Below are positions 10,936-24,302 of a stretch of 64,000 nucleotides of DNA, piece after piece. The notes below the pieces were generated by a model. That model saw only the letters and a program-made list of their open reading frames with translations. It ran no database searches and was not told where the DNA came from. Location of the stretch: the NCBI RefSeq assembly GCF_022965805.1, contig NC_133104.1, positions 40,530,682 to 40,594,681 on the forward strand, in the 5' to 3' direction. The translations under genes and the position numbers were made by a program. Source of the stretch: Primulina eburnea. Lineage: Eukaryota > Streptophyta > Magnoliopsida > Lamiales > Gesneriaceae. Position 1 is the first letter of the stretch. Every line of letters begins with the position of its first letter.

Positions 10936-12733
10936 TGTAAGGACCGTGTATCGTATTATCGTAAATCTCATATGATTATCGATAATTAATGAACTTGTCA
11001 TGTGATTATACATTTGATGTATATTATGACAATGAAATTGGAACATGAATATTGAATATGAATTGATGTTGTACGAATTGATTTGAGAGGCCGGACGCCA
11101 ATTTAGTACAAACTTAAAATTTGTACAGAACATGTGGCGCCCGGGCGGTAGAAAATGACCGCCCGAGCGCCAGGGAATGAAAACTTGATATTCGGGCAGA
11201 ACACCTCGCGCCCGAGCGGTAATTTTTGACCGCTCGAGCGCGGTGTAAGTTGAAACCGGGGGCAGAATGTCTCGCGCTCGGGCGCGAGAATTCTACCGCC
11301 CGAGCGCGAGAACGGTGGTGATAAGTACGAGACTTCTGCTTTATTTTTCTTCATTCTTCACCGTAAATCGAGAGGAAAGTTCGAGATTTCGAAATTCTAT
11401 CGTCCGAATCGACTTTGAAACGCCGTCTAAACGCGAAACAAATTATATATTTGTAATCTGCGCGTCGAGGGCTTCAGACTGAGGTAATTTTCTTCTAGTT
11501 TCAGCAGCTTTAAATATCAAAGTGCTGGAATAGCATGTATTTGAAGTTGAATTTCTGATATGTAGTAGAATAACCGACAAGAAACTCATATTCGAAGTCG
11601 GAATTGAATTATGATATGATTTTGATTTGATATGAATATTTGAAGTTTCAAATGATATTTGAAACTCATATTAATGATTTTGGAATATGTTATTGATTGA
11701 AATGAGTATGTAATTGATGTAGATAAAGCGTTATATCAATATCTTCAGGCTACATCAATTGGAAACGAAGAGTTGAGGTATGTTGCGACCGGGTAACATA
11801 CGACAGGTATCTGTATTATATGATATATGATTGGATTGATTTGATTGGATTGGATTGGAATACGTGTCTATGTGCCTATTTGACGATTTGATGTGGCATA
11901 CATGACATTGGGATTGGAGTATCGATGTATAAAATAAATGTTTTGTTAACACACATCATTTTATGCATACATCGATACATGACATGCACGTTGAGCTATG
12001 ATCCTTGGATACCCTGATATGATTTGATTGGATTCCGGGGTTTGTGAACACAATCGCTATGCCGGTATTATATGACCCGTAAAGCATAGACAATTGTGGC
12101 CCCATATGATTGGATATGAGATGTGGGATTGACGACGCTTCGTCGACGTTGTCATATGTGTATTCCCATATCGGCCGGTGTGCCAGCTCGAGCATTGATT
12201 TGATTTGATAGCGATTCGATTGATTCTGACATGTGCTCAGTGGATGGGCATTTGACCTGATACCTCCACGACATACATGCATTGCATACCATATATCATT
12301 GTTTAGATATCTGTGGTATATATGATTGGTTGTTCCATACGGAGCTTTGCTCACCCCCAAGGGGGGGCTGTTGTTGTCTTTGTGTGTGGACAATTGCAGG
12401 TACTCCAGGATATCAGAAGACCAGAGAGGGTACTTCTGGAGGGAGCCACAGCTTGGGCTGAGGTTTATATTTATGTCTTGTTCCCAGTATATATGTATAT
12501 GTATCTATATACCGGGACATGTCCCGAGGATATGAGATGTTTGTATGTGATTGGTTTTGATTTCGTGTGGGCGTGTTTTATGATTTGAATTTAGATACTA
12601 TTTTTAGTATTTAAATTATAGAAGAGATATTTTGGGCTCGTCGTAAAGAAATTTTAAACCCGTTTTCCGCTGTGATTACTTAATCCTAATCAAATTGTGT
12701 TATAATAACGATTAGGAGCTAAGGGCCCCCACA
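10936..12733 (+). repeat. 3' LTR of the Tekay-type element
   Basis: Same 1,798-bp length as the 5' LTR, with about a dozen substitutions by eye and no length difference. Followed by the target duplication TAAAC. Confidence 0.93.
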
Positions 12734-14155
12734 TAAACCATGTATTTGATTCATTCTTTCAGCCATTCCAGCAGCAAAAAACCGAGAGCAAAAGTTCAGA
12801 AACTCCTCAAGTTTCATCTTAGCTTGAATTTGTGCTTACGAACGATCTGACCGTTCAATTATCGATCTGAGCTCAGATTTGTGATCCTCTTGTCACTGGC
12901 TATTAAAGGACGTAAGTTTTATTGATTTCCAACATGATTCAGATTTTATATGTTGGAGGAATTATGATATGCTTGATATTATGTGTTCTGGACATTTTCG
13001 AAGTCGTATAATCGAAATCGAATTGAAGAACGGGCTGTATATGCTATTGTTATCAAATTTCCAGCTATATGTGATTTAGAATATACAGATTTGGTATTGA
13101 CATGATGTTGTTCATTGATTATGAGTTGTTGAGATTGGTCGTATCTTATTTATATTGCCGGTATATCAAGACTACGCTGTTATGCCGTCGAAATGTATCG
13201 AGATTGCATAATGATATTCTTACGTTGAGTTGGAGGTTGATATAGTGCATCCTATACATGTTATTTCAGATTGGTATTGACAGATTCGATATCGAGACTT
13301 CGACTTTTCCTAACGACGAAAAAAGTATAATTCAATGTTTAGTTGGGAGAAACAACTCGAATCAGATACGATTTGAGTTTCCTAAACAAACCACATACTT
13401 CTTATTATTGCTTTGATATAATATGTTTTTTCTATTGATTTATAGAAATGCACTTGAGATAGATGAGTCATTGACAGATGTTCCAAGTTACTGGATGTTC
13501 GGTGGTATCGATGTGCGTAGGAGAAGATTGATTCCTATTGTAGATATTAGATACAGATAGGAATGAAGTCTGGGAATAAGACGTACCGCCACCCCGATTC
13601 GGAGAGTAGTGGGAGACTTGTTACGTATTATTCACACCGGGATCCCTAGACTTAGATATGAGTCGAGTCAAAGAGTTTTATCTGTATTCACTAATGTGTC
13701 ATAAATTATGATTCATGTTATTTGATACATGGTTTATGCTTTTGTATATGATTTTATGCATTGCATATATACATGTTTTATACTGGGATTTATTCTCACC
13801 GGAGTTTCCGGCTGTTGTTGCGTCTGTATGTGTGCAAGACAACAGGTGGGACAGGATCAGGTTCACGAAGAGGATAGAAGATCGAGTTTAGCGTGGTGAT
13901 TACGGGTTTGGAAGAAGAACTAGTTGTTTATCACTAGACATGCATTGAGATTCTAAACACTAGTTGTATATTGTTTTTGTTTAAGATTTTGAACTTGATC
14001 CCTTTTAAATTTGAATAAGATGATATATAAGTCGTTGTATGTCATACTTTTAGTTAGGATGTTTAAATAAAAAGAAAAAATTTGACCTACATTTTTTTAT
14101 AATTGATCCTTTTAATCTCAAAGATAAATGAGTTAGCGTCCGGGTCCCCACACAT

Positions 14156-15090
14156 ATAATAATTTCCATTCCAATAATTGTGCTGAGAATCGAACTCGTT
14201 ACATTAGCTCAGATACCAATTGTTGGACTGATTGCTTGCCGTTTTGTTAAAAATTATAGTTGGTGGTAATAGTGCGACTCAAATTTTTAAAATTGTTTAG
14301 CCACCCAAAGACTACGTTCGATCTCTTTCCCAACATATATAATTATTACACCCAAGATACATAGTAAGTAATAAGTATCAGTCTTATACCATATATTTTA
14401 TAGATTCGCTGATTTCACTTATTTTCTCATGAGCATTTAGATTTATTTAATTATGTGGGTTCCAAATTAGGTTTTTTTTTTAAAAAAATAATATAATTTT
14501 AAAAAGAATATAGTAAAATATTGCAAATTTGAAATAGTTGTAAAAGTAGTGCAATCCGTGATTCAAATTCTCGGATTCAATTTTTTATAAAAAAAAAAGT
14601 CACGCATTCTATGAATATGTGGCAGACTGTCACAGATTCTAGAAATTCGTGAATTCATGCTTATAAATTGCATCGAGTGAAGTCTGAATATGTATCCATG
14701 ATTCATTTGCGCAAATTATGTTTTCTTTCTTTGCTTCGATTTTTCCGCGGCTTTTTTGTTGCTTTATTTCTTCTCAGTCCGACGCTGTGTTGATAATATT
14801 TTTTGTTATCAAGCATCATTGTATTTTTGAAGTATTTGACATGTGTTAATTTTTTGTATTATTATTGAAATAATTTTGTTTTATAATGTTATTTTTTATA
14901 AGAATGTTTAACATTGTCAAGTAATAATATTGTTTGTTGATTTTATCATTTATTTTATACGAGAGAATCTTAAAAGGTAACGTTATTATTTTTGTTCTTA
15001 ATATTTAAATTATTTTTGTATTTAGTGTTGTTATTGTTATTATAAGAACAAAATTTTTTTTTATTTAACGTCTTTATGTTAAAGACTACA
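14156..15090. other. Intergenic DNA, no gene seen
   Basis: AT-rich sequence with many short T runs. No coding frame, splice pattern or repeat boundary could be supported. Confidence 0.5.
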
Positions 15091-15094
15091 TACA

Positions 15095-15892
15095 CAAGTT
15101 TGTTGTTTTTGTGCAAGACTTACTCAACTAATCTTTGAAGTTCAACTCTCTTGTATATGTGTGAGTGGTTGTGTGTGTGCGTGTGTGAGAACTGATCTAT
15201 GAATACAACACGAAAGTGTTATCACACACCGAGAATTTTGCTTCTAGACTAAGCAGTTGGCATGCCCTATTTTTCTTTTGATCTTCACACACTTGTGTGT
15301 TTTCCACACGCTTATATTGATGATCTTGGTCTGATATTTATAGAAACAATGTGACAGTACAACAAGACTTATCAAATATGAACAATGCAGTTTGTTCGTT
15401 CCTCGATATTTGTCTTGTACTTTCTGACAGCCATTCTGGAACGTTTTGGCTTTAAACACTGGTGCAACGTCTATTATTGTCTTTTGACTTGACGAAAGCT
15501 TTTCCTCAATGCGTACAGCTGAATTCCATTGAATAAGCTTGTTGTGTTTTGCAAACTGATTGTTTCCTAATTGATGTTCTGAAGTGGTCAGTTGAACTGA
15601 TCTTGAACTGGTTCGGTGAAATCAGTTGGCTCGTCAGCTGAACTGATTTCGTTGCTTCAGTTGAACTGGTCAGCTGTGGACTCTTCATCAGTTTAGCTCT
15701 TCATCAGCTGGTCGGGCTTCTGAAAGTCTTCTGCTGATCTGCCTATCAGCTGTACAATCAGTTGAACTAGTTTAGTTTGGGCAATCAGTTGGCGCTTTCG
15801 GTTTGCGTCTCAATAGCTTCAGTTTTGGATTGATAACTGATCAATTCGAATCCTGATCAATTCCAGTTTCTGCACACTTAGATAAAATCATT
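15095..15892 (-). mobile_element. Probable minus-strand LTR remnant with CAGTTGAACTG motif array
   Basis: A dense series of CAGTTGAACTG and CAGCTGAACTG motifs occupies about 15560-15860. On the minus strand a TATA box, CTATAAATATC, follows at about 15335-15346. This layout (motif array, then TATA) matches the U3 organisation of other LTRs here. No LTR partner, primer site or target duplication was found, so the boundaries are approximate. Confidence 0.4.
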
Positions 15893-15896
15893 AGGA

Positions 15897-16076
15897 GTGA
15901 GTCTAATGTGAGAGCGTCTCACAGGTCATAATCTGTGAGACGTGTCAATCATACTCATATTCACAATAATTAGTAATACATTTAGCATAAAAAGTAATAC
16001 TTTTTAATGGGTGACCCAAATAAGAGATCTGTCTCACAAATACGACCCGTGAGACCGTCTCACACAAGTTTTTATC
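15897..16076 (+). mobile_element. GAGACGGTCTCAC MITE family, copy 1
   Basis: About 180 bp with inverted ends built on TGTGAGAC/GTCTCACA and an AT-rich middle containing CACAATAA and AAAAAGTAATACT. Five other copies occur in the window. No coding capacity. Confidence 0.75.
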
Positions 16077-16648
16077 AATCTTTAGAAACAAAATAGCAAG
16101 TTACATTAATCATAAAATCAATATTACGAACATGAAATGTTCTAACATTTTTTTTAAAAAAAAACCCTTCGAACTGCTAAACTATACATATATATTTTAG
16201 TTCCATGATAATATAAAAGCAATGGGTATCGTCATTAATAAATGTAAAGGATTTAGATTTGTCAAGCGTCGGCGTCTTGTTCATGAATTTCTATTCACAC
16301 GCAGCCCCCGCATAAGATAATTGGTTGCGTTGTCCGCTTTATTCATTCTTTTCACATTGCCAATCATCAATATTGCTACTGTGATCTTCGTTATCTCGAA
16401 ACAATTTCATCGATGAATTAATCTTGGTTTTTTCTTTGATTCACACTATTTAGGATAGTAGTTCCATGCCTTCCAAATCAGTCAAAGGCGAGACTTTAAT
16501 TACCGCTATTTTAATCCCCTGTGCGTTTTCCCATTACCATAAGCTCCATTTTTTGGTTTGGGTTCGAGTTAATTTGGTCTCACAGCAGCCAATTTCTGAC
16601 AACCCATCTGGCTTTTTTCTCCTTCCCACGTGTTTTCTTACTTGAAAA

Positions 16649-18065
16649 ATGAAGCGTTTCTGCATATTCTTCAAAGAAAATACCAATGGTGGAACTCGGA
16701 AATCAGCCTCAAAGTTGAGAAAATCCACTGCGTCCGCGCCATCGAATCGGAGCATCGCAGATTTAAGGGTATTTTCTGTTCCTGAACTGAAGGAAGCAAC
16801 CCAAAATTTCAACAAATTGCGCAGGATCGGGGAGGGTGGCTTTGGGACTGTGTATAAAGGTGTGATTAAGCCACAAAATGGCGGGGAAGAACCCACTACT
16901 ATTGTTGCCATCAAGAAACTCGATCCACAAGGTTGGCAGGGCCACAAGCAGTGGATTGCGGAGATCCAATTCCTTGGAGTTCTAGATCACCCTAATCTGG
17001 TAAAGCTTTTCGGGTACTGTTCCTCGGATGGAGAAAGAGGAATCCAACGATTATTAGTTTACGAGTATATGCCTAATAAAAGCTTGGAGGATCATCTTTT
17101 CAACAAGGCAATGCCCACAATACCCTGGATTACTAGACTACGCATTATTCTCGGGGCAGCTCAAGGAATGGCTTATCTGCACGAAGGTTTGCAAGTACAG
17201 GTACACTCATCCGGGCATACCGAACATGCGTGACCGGGGGTTGTCGCCCCTGCGCAATTAAGAAATGTATACGCATTTTGAAGCACTATTTGGTACATAA
17301 TATTAAAACAAGGATCGGTTTGTAATGCATATTAATCCTATGGTTCACTGTAAAATCAGATAGACATCATTCGAACTGGTGTGACCCCCCATCACTCACT
17401 CGCTACCCCTTCGACGGACTTTCTTGATATGCCCCAGTCCATCACCACAATATATCTGACTTTGATCACCCTTTTCCTCGTTGCAATGTTTGTTGTTGGT
17501 CCAAAATTCGTTTTTATGATAGTTGTGCTCTGTAATGTAGGTGATATACAGGGACTTCAAGTCCTCCAACGTCCTGTTGGACAAGGAATTCAATGCCAAG
17601 CTTTCAGACTTTGGTCTCGCAAGAGAAGGCCCCACAGGGGACCGGTCTCACGTGTCCACAGCGCCCATTGGGACGTGCGGGTATGCGGCCCCAGAATATG
17701 TAGAAACGGGGCGTCTGACGAGCAAGAGTGATGTATGGAGCTTCGGAGTCGTGCTTTATGAGATGATCACTGGAAGGCGGACATTGGAAAGAAACCTTCC
17801 ACTGGCAGAGCAAAAGCTTATTGAATGGGTGAGACAGTTTCCTCCCCAGACCAAAAGGTTTGGCATGATAATTGATCAACGACTGCAAAAACAGCATTCC
17901 CAGAATTCGGCTAGAACCATTGCAAAATTGGCTGATAGCTGTCTCAACAAGAACCCAAAAGATCGTCCGGCGATGAGCCAAGTGGTGGAGATCTTGAATC
18001 AAGTTATAATGCAAGAAGAATCAGTCACCAGAAATGATTTTTCAAATCACTTATTAGAATTTTGA
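16649..18065 (+). CDS. Receptor-like cytoplasmic kinase (RLCK-VII/PBL type)
   Basis: Two exons, 16649-17200 and 17541-18065, joined by a phase-0 GT-AG intron, give a 358-aa Ser/Thr kinase without signal peptide or membrane segment. Seen: the glycine loop [12 protein letters not shown] at about residues 60-71, the ATP lysine in VAIKKL near 89-90, the catalytic YRDFKSSN at 187-194, DFG at 207-209, and the activation/APE region [17 protein letters not shown] kinases relay signals from surface immune and growth receptors at the plasma membrane. The N-terminal MKRFCIFFK and YRD instead of HRD fit the PBL19/PCRK-like subgroup. There is no N-terminal Gly for myristoylation. The catalytic residues look intact. 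The exact orthologue is uncertain. Confidence 0.9.
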
Positions 18066-19406
18066 AATAATATTTTTTCGTGAGTGTTCTAAATAGAATA
18101 TTCGTCTAAAAAAATTGACACGTCCGATTGTCTCAAATAAGTTTTTGTGAAATAAATAAGTACAATTGGACTCCATATATAGTCCTCCATTTCTTCAAAT
18201 GTTCCATAATTAAGGCACATTTCTGATGCGCAAGATTAGCGACCTTTTTAACAGCTTAGTATGTGAAAATTCTGATGTGCAAGAAGTTCCACCTCTTAGA
18301 GCTCGATGGGTTCACGAGAACTTGGAGGTTGTCTTTTGCTTTATTTTCACATAAGATTCTTAAAATTCTTTTCGTAATAAACAAATTGAAGCTAGAGTAG
18401 TTTTTTTCGACTTTTCATTTTTACTAAATTAAGTTTGAGTCATTTGTATACACAGAAAGATGAGTGAATAAAGTCATGTAATCAACTTATATTTATAGAC
18501 TCTAGTTGAATACATTAATGTTTTTTTTTTAATTAAATTACTGTATTCCAATTTAACATGTTAAGCACAAAATTGAGTTTATAATCTTATTATTCATGTG
18601 AGTGAACAACAAAGAGGTTGAATGGTTTGCACTATTCATTGTCAAAGTAGTTGCTCGATGAATCGTCTTCTTTGTGTGCTCTATCTTTTTTCCATATGAA
18701 ACTCCACCTACTTTTAGGCATTTTCGGGGAATAGCCCTCTTCCTATTAATCAATAAAGCAATTCATTCCACATAATCAGGAGAGCCATAAAAAGATGACT
18801 AAAACACAATAAATAACGACTGCTGGAGCTAATAATAGAGACAACCACACCTTCCCACCAAGTCCCATTAATTGATCATAATGATGAACCTTACAAACAA
18901 ATATGCAAATATTTAAACACACAACATCTATAAATTATTGCTAGTTAATATGTAAGAATAATTCATAATCAGTTAAACTTAGAAGACAACAATAAATTCT
19001 ACACCTCATACATTTATATATAATAATGTTTATTACTTTGTTCTTAAATTTAAATTTTTTGAAAAAATATATATTTTATTTTTCAAAATTATTAGTTTTA
19101 TATTTTCATTTAAAGTATACTTAAATTTACATTATATTATATTTTATAAATATCATAATTAAATCAAAACGTAAGAAGAAATACATATTATACACAATAA
19201 TCGCAACGTGCATTGTGCCAGCTAGTAGTGGATATTGTATCTAACACATTAGGATTCGCGTAACTCTTCTCCAACGAAACGACGAGGCCAGTTTCCTTCG
19301 CAGTCAAACCCATCCATTTTGCTACGCCACACTCCGACAAACTATCCTTTTCTTTCTCCTCCCGATTACCTCTCAGTTTGCGCCGACTTTTATTTTTCTT
19401 GCATTC
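18066..19406. other. Intergenic DNA between kinase and TMEM214-like gene
   Basis: AT-rich with no supported gene. The last 150 bases or so are GC-richer and probably hold the 5' UTR and promoter of the next gene. Confidence 0.5.
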
Positions 19407-22400
19407 ATGGAAGAAGAGAAATCAGTTTCCCTCCCATACGAAGGAGAAGAAGTAAACAATCATGGCTGGCAGAAAGTCACCTACGCCAAAAAACAGCGGC
19501 AAAAGCAGGCTGTACAGAACGGATCCGCTGATTTACCTGAAAGAGGTAGCGTTTTTAAGGGCTTGGAGAAGCACTCGGAGGAACGGCGCCGGAAATTGGA
19601 CGCACAGCGCGCTGCTGCCTCGATTTACGATGACGACGATAAGTTGCCGTTGAGATCGAGGAAGGATTTTGGAGGAGACGAAGATGATGAGGAGAACAGC
19701 GATACTGATATCAATTCGAAGGAGAATAATGCTGCGGAGGCGAACAAGAAGGAGAAGCTCAAGAAGCTTAAAAAGCCTAAGGTGACGGTGGCGGAGGCCG
19801 CTGCCAATATCGACGATTCTGATCTCGCAGCTTTTCTTTCCGATATTTCTGTAATTTTTAATTTATTGTTTTGTTAACACCTTTTCGTCTTATTTTCTTC
19901 TCGCTCTTTGTGGAATTGGATAATTTCAGTTGGTTATTTGGAATGTTTTATGTGTAGGGATCGTATGAAGGGCAGCAGGACATACAATTGATGAGGTTTG
20001 CCGATTATTTTGGGCGTGCATTTTCGGGGGTCAGCGCATCACAGTTCCCGTGGCTGAAGATGTTTAGAGAATCGGCGGTGGCTAAATTAGCTGATGTGAG
20101 TGAGTCGGAAATTCATGTGATCTCTGTTAATAGATCATTACAATATTATGTACTGTGAGTTAACAAAAATCTCATTGGAATGGTATCGTACTGGTGATAT
20201 GACGATTATTTGAGAACTTTTTCGTGGATAATTTTTCAAATCTCGCAAGCTTTACTAATTGGTCAAAGGGGAAAGAAATGTTTGTATTAGGACGCTACTA
20301 ACTACAAGAATATTGAATTGTTTTGAATTGCAAAATGAAGCTACATTCATGATCCCACAATAACTTGTTTTCACTCAAGTCTGAAACCTCGATGGCCCCG
20401 TACCCTCTCTGGTGAGAATGGTGAGAAGTAAAATACAATATTTTGAGACATTTCAGTTTTCTAGTCCCTCTTTACTATATTTTATATGAAAATCCGGAAA
20501 CAACTTATGGCACGTGTCGGTATTTATTTCCATTCTCTCCGGGGGAGCCTTTCTCGTATTTTTTGGTGCTTTGGTGAATTATGTAGTTTTAGTATTTCTC
20601 TTGTAAATCCTAGATTTTGACTTTCTGAATTAGTATATATGCCCCAAAATATTCAATTTTGGTTGTAAAATTTGGATGGTTTTGTGTTCCATCATGCTTA
20701 TGAATATGATATCTTTATCTCAAAAACTGATTGTGTGACGTTATTTGGGATTCCTGATTGAAAATTTTGATTGCGAGAGCCAGATAACAATTTACGAGTT
20801 ACTATGATTCACTTGCATTTCTTAATATCTCTTGCTTTGCTATAAGATGGTTTTTTTTCTCACACGGATCACTAGTACATTCTTGGGAACTAATGAGAGG
20901 TAAAATAAGCTTTCAAAATTGTCATAGATGATTCTAATTCTTTCGATGAACAATGAGATTCCTTGTTCTTTGTTGGACAAGCAATTGACAGAAGCATTTT
21001 GGAACATATTTTCTGGATGACAAAACTTAAGGTGTTCTCTAAAATCGAAATTCTTTCTTTATTGTGGTATCCGATCATATTTGCCTGCTAATATTTTTCG
21101 TGGTTGTATGGGTGAGAACTTTACGATGTGATCTGTGTGGTATTGGCGTTTATAGCATTGTTTTGGTTTTATTTTAAAGTTTTTTTTATTGGTATTTAAG
21201 TCCACGAATTATTTTATTTCTTACAAGCAGGTACCTGTTTCTTCTATTTCTGAAGCTGTTTACAAGACCTCGGTTGACTGGATCAATCATTTCTCCTATG
21301 ATGCATTAGGGACCTTTGTGTTATGGTCATTTGACAGATTTCTTACTGGCTTGGTAACCCAATTGTTGGGGCCTAAGGGCTCAAGGAGAGGAGCAGAGCC
21401 ATCATCCTCAAAGTCTCAGGTATTTATGATTGATTTTCCTTTTTCTGTATTTCAGTCAATGAACTCTTCTCTTCTTATGTCAGTTACAAAGCTCTGTTTT
21501 GTGGAAATTCCTTGTAACTACTGTTTTACATGACAATTTCTTCTGCAAGTACCATCTGTACTAAAAGTTGCAGTATGTGACATCGTTAAACACTACTTTT
21601 AATGCAAAAACAAATATATCCAAGATTTCAATTTTTCGGCACTCATCTGGAGGTACATATGCTTATTCAACATGGGATGGATTATTGAAGGAGTATTTAT
21701 TGTTGATAAATAACTTTTAGATGGTGCTTGATAATAGTTTACTTGTTCTTTTGCGATAAAAGGTTCCAAATTTTGTAACAAAATTTGTCTGAATGTGACG
21801 CGATATATTGAAATTTACTTGAAGCGCATTTATATTGATGATTACGAGAGAGCATTACATTTCTCACTTGCACATGCATGCAGAAAGATGTACCTACATC
21901 ATTATCCGTTGTGTTACCTCCTGAACTAAAAAGGAATTTAACTCACGAGAAGGTTTTTTTTTTGCTAGGTAGTTAAACTTCATATCATTGACTACTTTCC
22001 TATTTTTATCTAATATTGCTTTGTACATCCGACTGATCAGTTTTGTACAAGATCCGTAACTTCTATCAAGGGAAATGTTATTTATAGTGTTTTCTTGAGA
22101 AGCAGTATTCCAGTTATTTTCTCAATTTATTCGCATGGACTACTTCCTAATAACAGCATACCATAACATATTGTTGATTCTGAGCATTGCCATCTCATCT
22201 AGCCTTCTGGTGCATACTAATTGTTGATATTGCAGGTTGCCATCTTTTTAGTCTTAGCAATGGTATTACGGCGGAAACCTGATGTACTAATAAATGTATT
22301 GCCGATATTCATGCAAAATTCGAAATATCAAGGACAAGATAAGCTTCCAATTATTATATGGATGATAGTTCAGGTGTGTAAATCATGTTTATCCTCTTTG

Positions 22401-24302
22401 AAATTAGTTCTGATCAGAGCTGCTCCTTGTTCCCTGTGACTTTTGTATTCCATGCTAAAGTTTAACTCTTTTGTCTAGGCCTGTCAAGGAGATCTGGCTG
22501 TTGGATTGTACCTATGGGCACATCATATTTTGCCAATACTTGGAGGAAAATCGGGGTCTAACCCACAGATTAGGGAATTGATTTTGCAGCTAGTTGAAAG
22601 GTTTAATGTCATGATTCTTTTCAAAACTTGCTGCAATTGATGCTCAACTGTGTGCTTTGGGTCGATAATGTTTTGCTTTGAATTAATAAATGGTTTAATC
22701 CTTGCCTTAGGATACTGGCTGCACCTAAAGCTCGCGTTGTATTAGTGAACAATGCTGTTAGGAAAGGGGAGCGTTTGATGCCACCAGAATCCCTGGACTT
22801 TCTGTTACATTTAACATTTCCTGCATCTCCCGCGCGAGTTAAGGTAGTTGCATCGATTAAACTTTCTTTGTGTTCCACCTCAATGACTGATACTTCTCTT
22901 TCTTCTGGGTGAGTGAAAGCAAAAGTCTGGGTAGTTTGAAAAACTAATTAGTTTATTGGAGACCCAAATTTCTTCAGTTTTCACTGACAAATTTAAAGCT
23001 AATTTTGTTTCTGTATCTGAAGATAAAAATTAGTGGATAGCTTGTTTGAACTTTGTAAAGTGCTCTTGTTTATTGAATCTTGCAGAGTATCAAACAAGTT
23101 TTTGAAACACTTTAAGGAAAATTCAGAATGTTTTAGAAAAAGTTGTCTTAACATTTATTTCTGGAACCCATGGCACAAAAATTTCAATCCACGGGTAGCC
23201 TTTGTAAAGGACATTTGCATGGTGTCGAGCAGTTCTGACAAGTTTTCTTTGTGCTTGTGTTTTCCATCATTCACATTTTTATCGCTGATTCTGTATAATA
23301 GGCTACTGAAAGATTTGAGGCAATCTACCCCATCCTCAAAGAGGTTGCTCTTGCTGGTTCTCCTGGAAGCAAAGCCATGAAGCAGACCTCACTGCAGATA
23401 CAAACATTTTCTGTGAAAGCAGCTGGAGAAGGTAATTTTGAACTGGAAGTTGTATATATAATATATGTGATTCTTTCTAAAGTGATTGAGAATTCTTGAA
23501 GAAATTTTGAAAAATGATGCTCCTCAGGAATTCCAGCACTATCTCTGGAAGCAACAAGCATCTTCATATGGTGTTTAACTCAGAATCTTGATTGCTACAA
23601 GCAGTGGGTAAGCTTTTATGCTTCATATGAGGGGTTTGATAAAAAATATATGTTTGAGTTTATTTTTTAAACTACGTGAAACTGATTGTTATATTAATCA
23701 CAATTGTCATCTAAGTTTGTTCCATTTCTGACAATGGTCCAGTGTCCTTTTGCTTAAGAAAAGGACTTCCTTTTTTCATTCACTCCTGTATTTGTTCTAC
23801 CTTTGAACCTCCATCATTCATAGTATAAAATTAATTTTGACAGGACAAGATTTACGTAGATAACATAGAGGCCAGTGTAGCTGCCTTGAGAAAGCTTGAC
23901 GAGGAGTGGAATAATTTTTCTTTTAAACAGTCTTCTCTTCAAGCACTCACTGAAACTTTGAAAAGTTTCAGACAGAAGGTTGTCATGATTTTACTTGTAT
24001 TCTTACCTCTCGATATGTATGAGTATGATACTATATTTGGGCTGAACTAATGAGTTAACCGTTTCAATTTACAGAATGAAAAAGCATGGAGTGACGATGC
24101 TCACCAAGCTTTCTTCAAGGATGCAGATAAATATTGTAAGACAATATTAGGAAGGCTATCAAGCGGCCGTGGTTGCGTGAAAACCATGGCTGTTACTGTT
24201 GTGATACTAGCTGTGGGAGCCGCCTTGTTTTATCCAAGCCTGAATGTGTCGGATTGGAAGAAGTTATCCATCCTATTGAACAAAATGGTGATCGGTGATT
24301 AA
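19407..24302 (+). CDS. TMEM214-like endoplasmic reticulum membrane protein
   Basis: Eleven exons: 19407-19850, 19958-20095, 21231-21419, 21884-21952, 22236-22373, 22479-22600, 22711-22843, 23302-23431, 23528-23607, 23844-23978 and 24075-24302. All use GT-AG borders and keep one frame, giving 601 aa. The N-terminal third is charged and low-complexity (GWQKVTYAKKQRQKQ, acidic DDDDK and lysine runs). The middle is the conserved helical domain (DYFGRAFSGVSASQFPWLK; YLWAHHILPILGGKSGSN). A hydrophobic helix near the C-terminus (AVTVVILAVGAALFY) is the likely membrane anchor. Animal TMEM214 is an ER protein; the plant role is poorly known. From memory it corresponds to Arabidopsis At1g70770. It is convergent with ndhL. 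Confidence 0.88.

Larger units (their letters stand above)
1070..12733 (+). mobile_element. Ty3/gypsy chromovirus (Tekay/Del type), defective
   Basis: Two LTRs of identical length (1,798 bp, TG...CA) lie at 1070-2867 and 10936-12733. A perfect 5-bp target duplication TAAAC flanks the element (1065-1069, 12734-12738). A tRNA-Met primer site follows the 5' LTR and a purine tract precedes the 3' LTR. The coding order gag, protease, RT, RNase H, integrase, chromo-like C-terminus defines Ty3/gypsy, and the type II chromodomain-like end suggests Tekay/Del. By eye the LTRs differ at only about a dozen sites, so insertion is recent. Coding is nonetheless ruined by stops, a frameshift, a deletion and two nested insertions. 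Confidence 0.93.
787..14150 (+). mobile_element. Solo LTR of a Ty3/gypsy element, split by a later insertion
   Basis: The two halves, 787-1069 and 12739-14150, form one LTR of about 1.69 kb starting TGTAAGGCTT and ending GGGTCCCCA. A perfect 5-bp duplication CACAT flanks it (782-786 and 14151-14155). No primer site or coding region follows, so this is a solo LTR left by LTR-LTR recombination. Its 3' end (a CCGGGTCCCCA stretch, and a block with GGCTGTTGTTGCGTCTGT) resembles the LTR at 59405-60880, suggesting a related Tekay-type family. The TATA-like ATATATATAAAC at 1058-1069 is exactly where the chromovirus inserted. Confidence 0.8.

Noticed and set aside
17201..17540. Truncated kinase ending within exon 1 (stop soon after 17200)
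   Set aside because: The stop lies in a GT-AG intron; the second exon continues the kinase in phase with all catalytic motifs.
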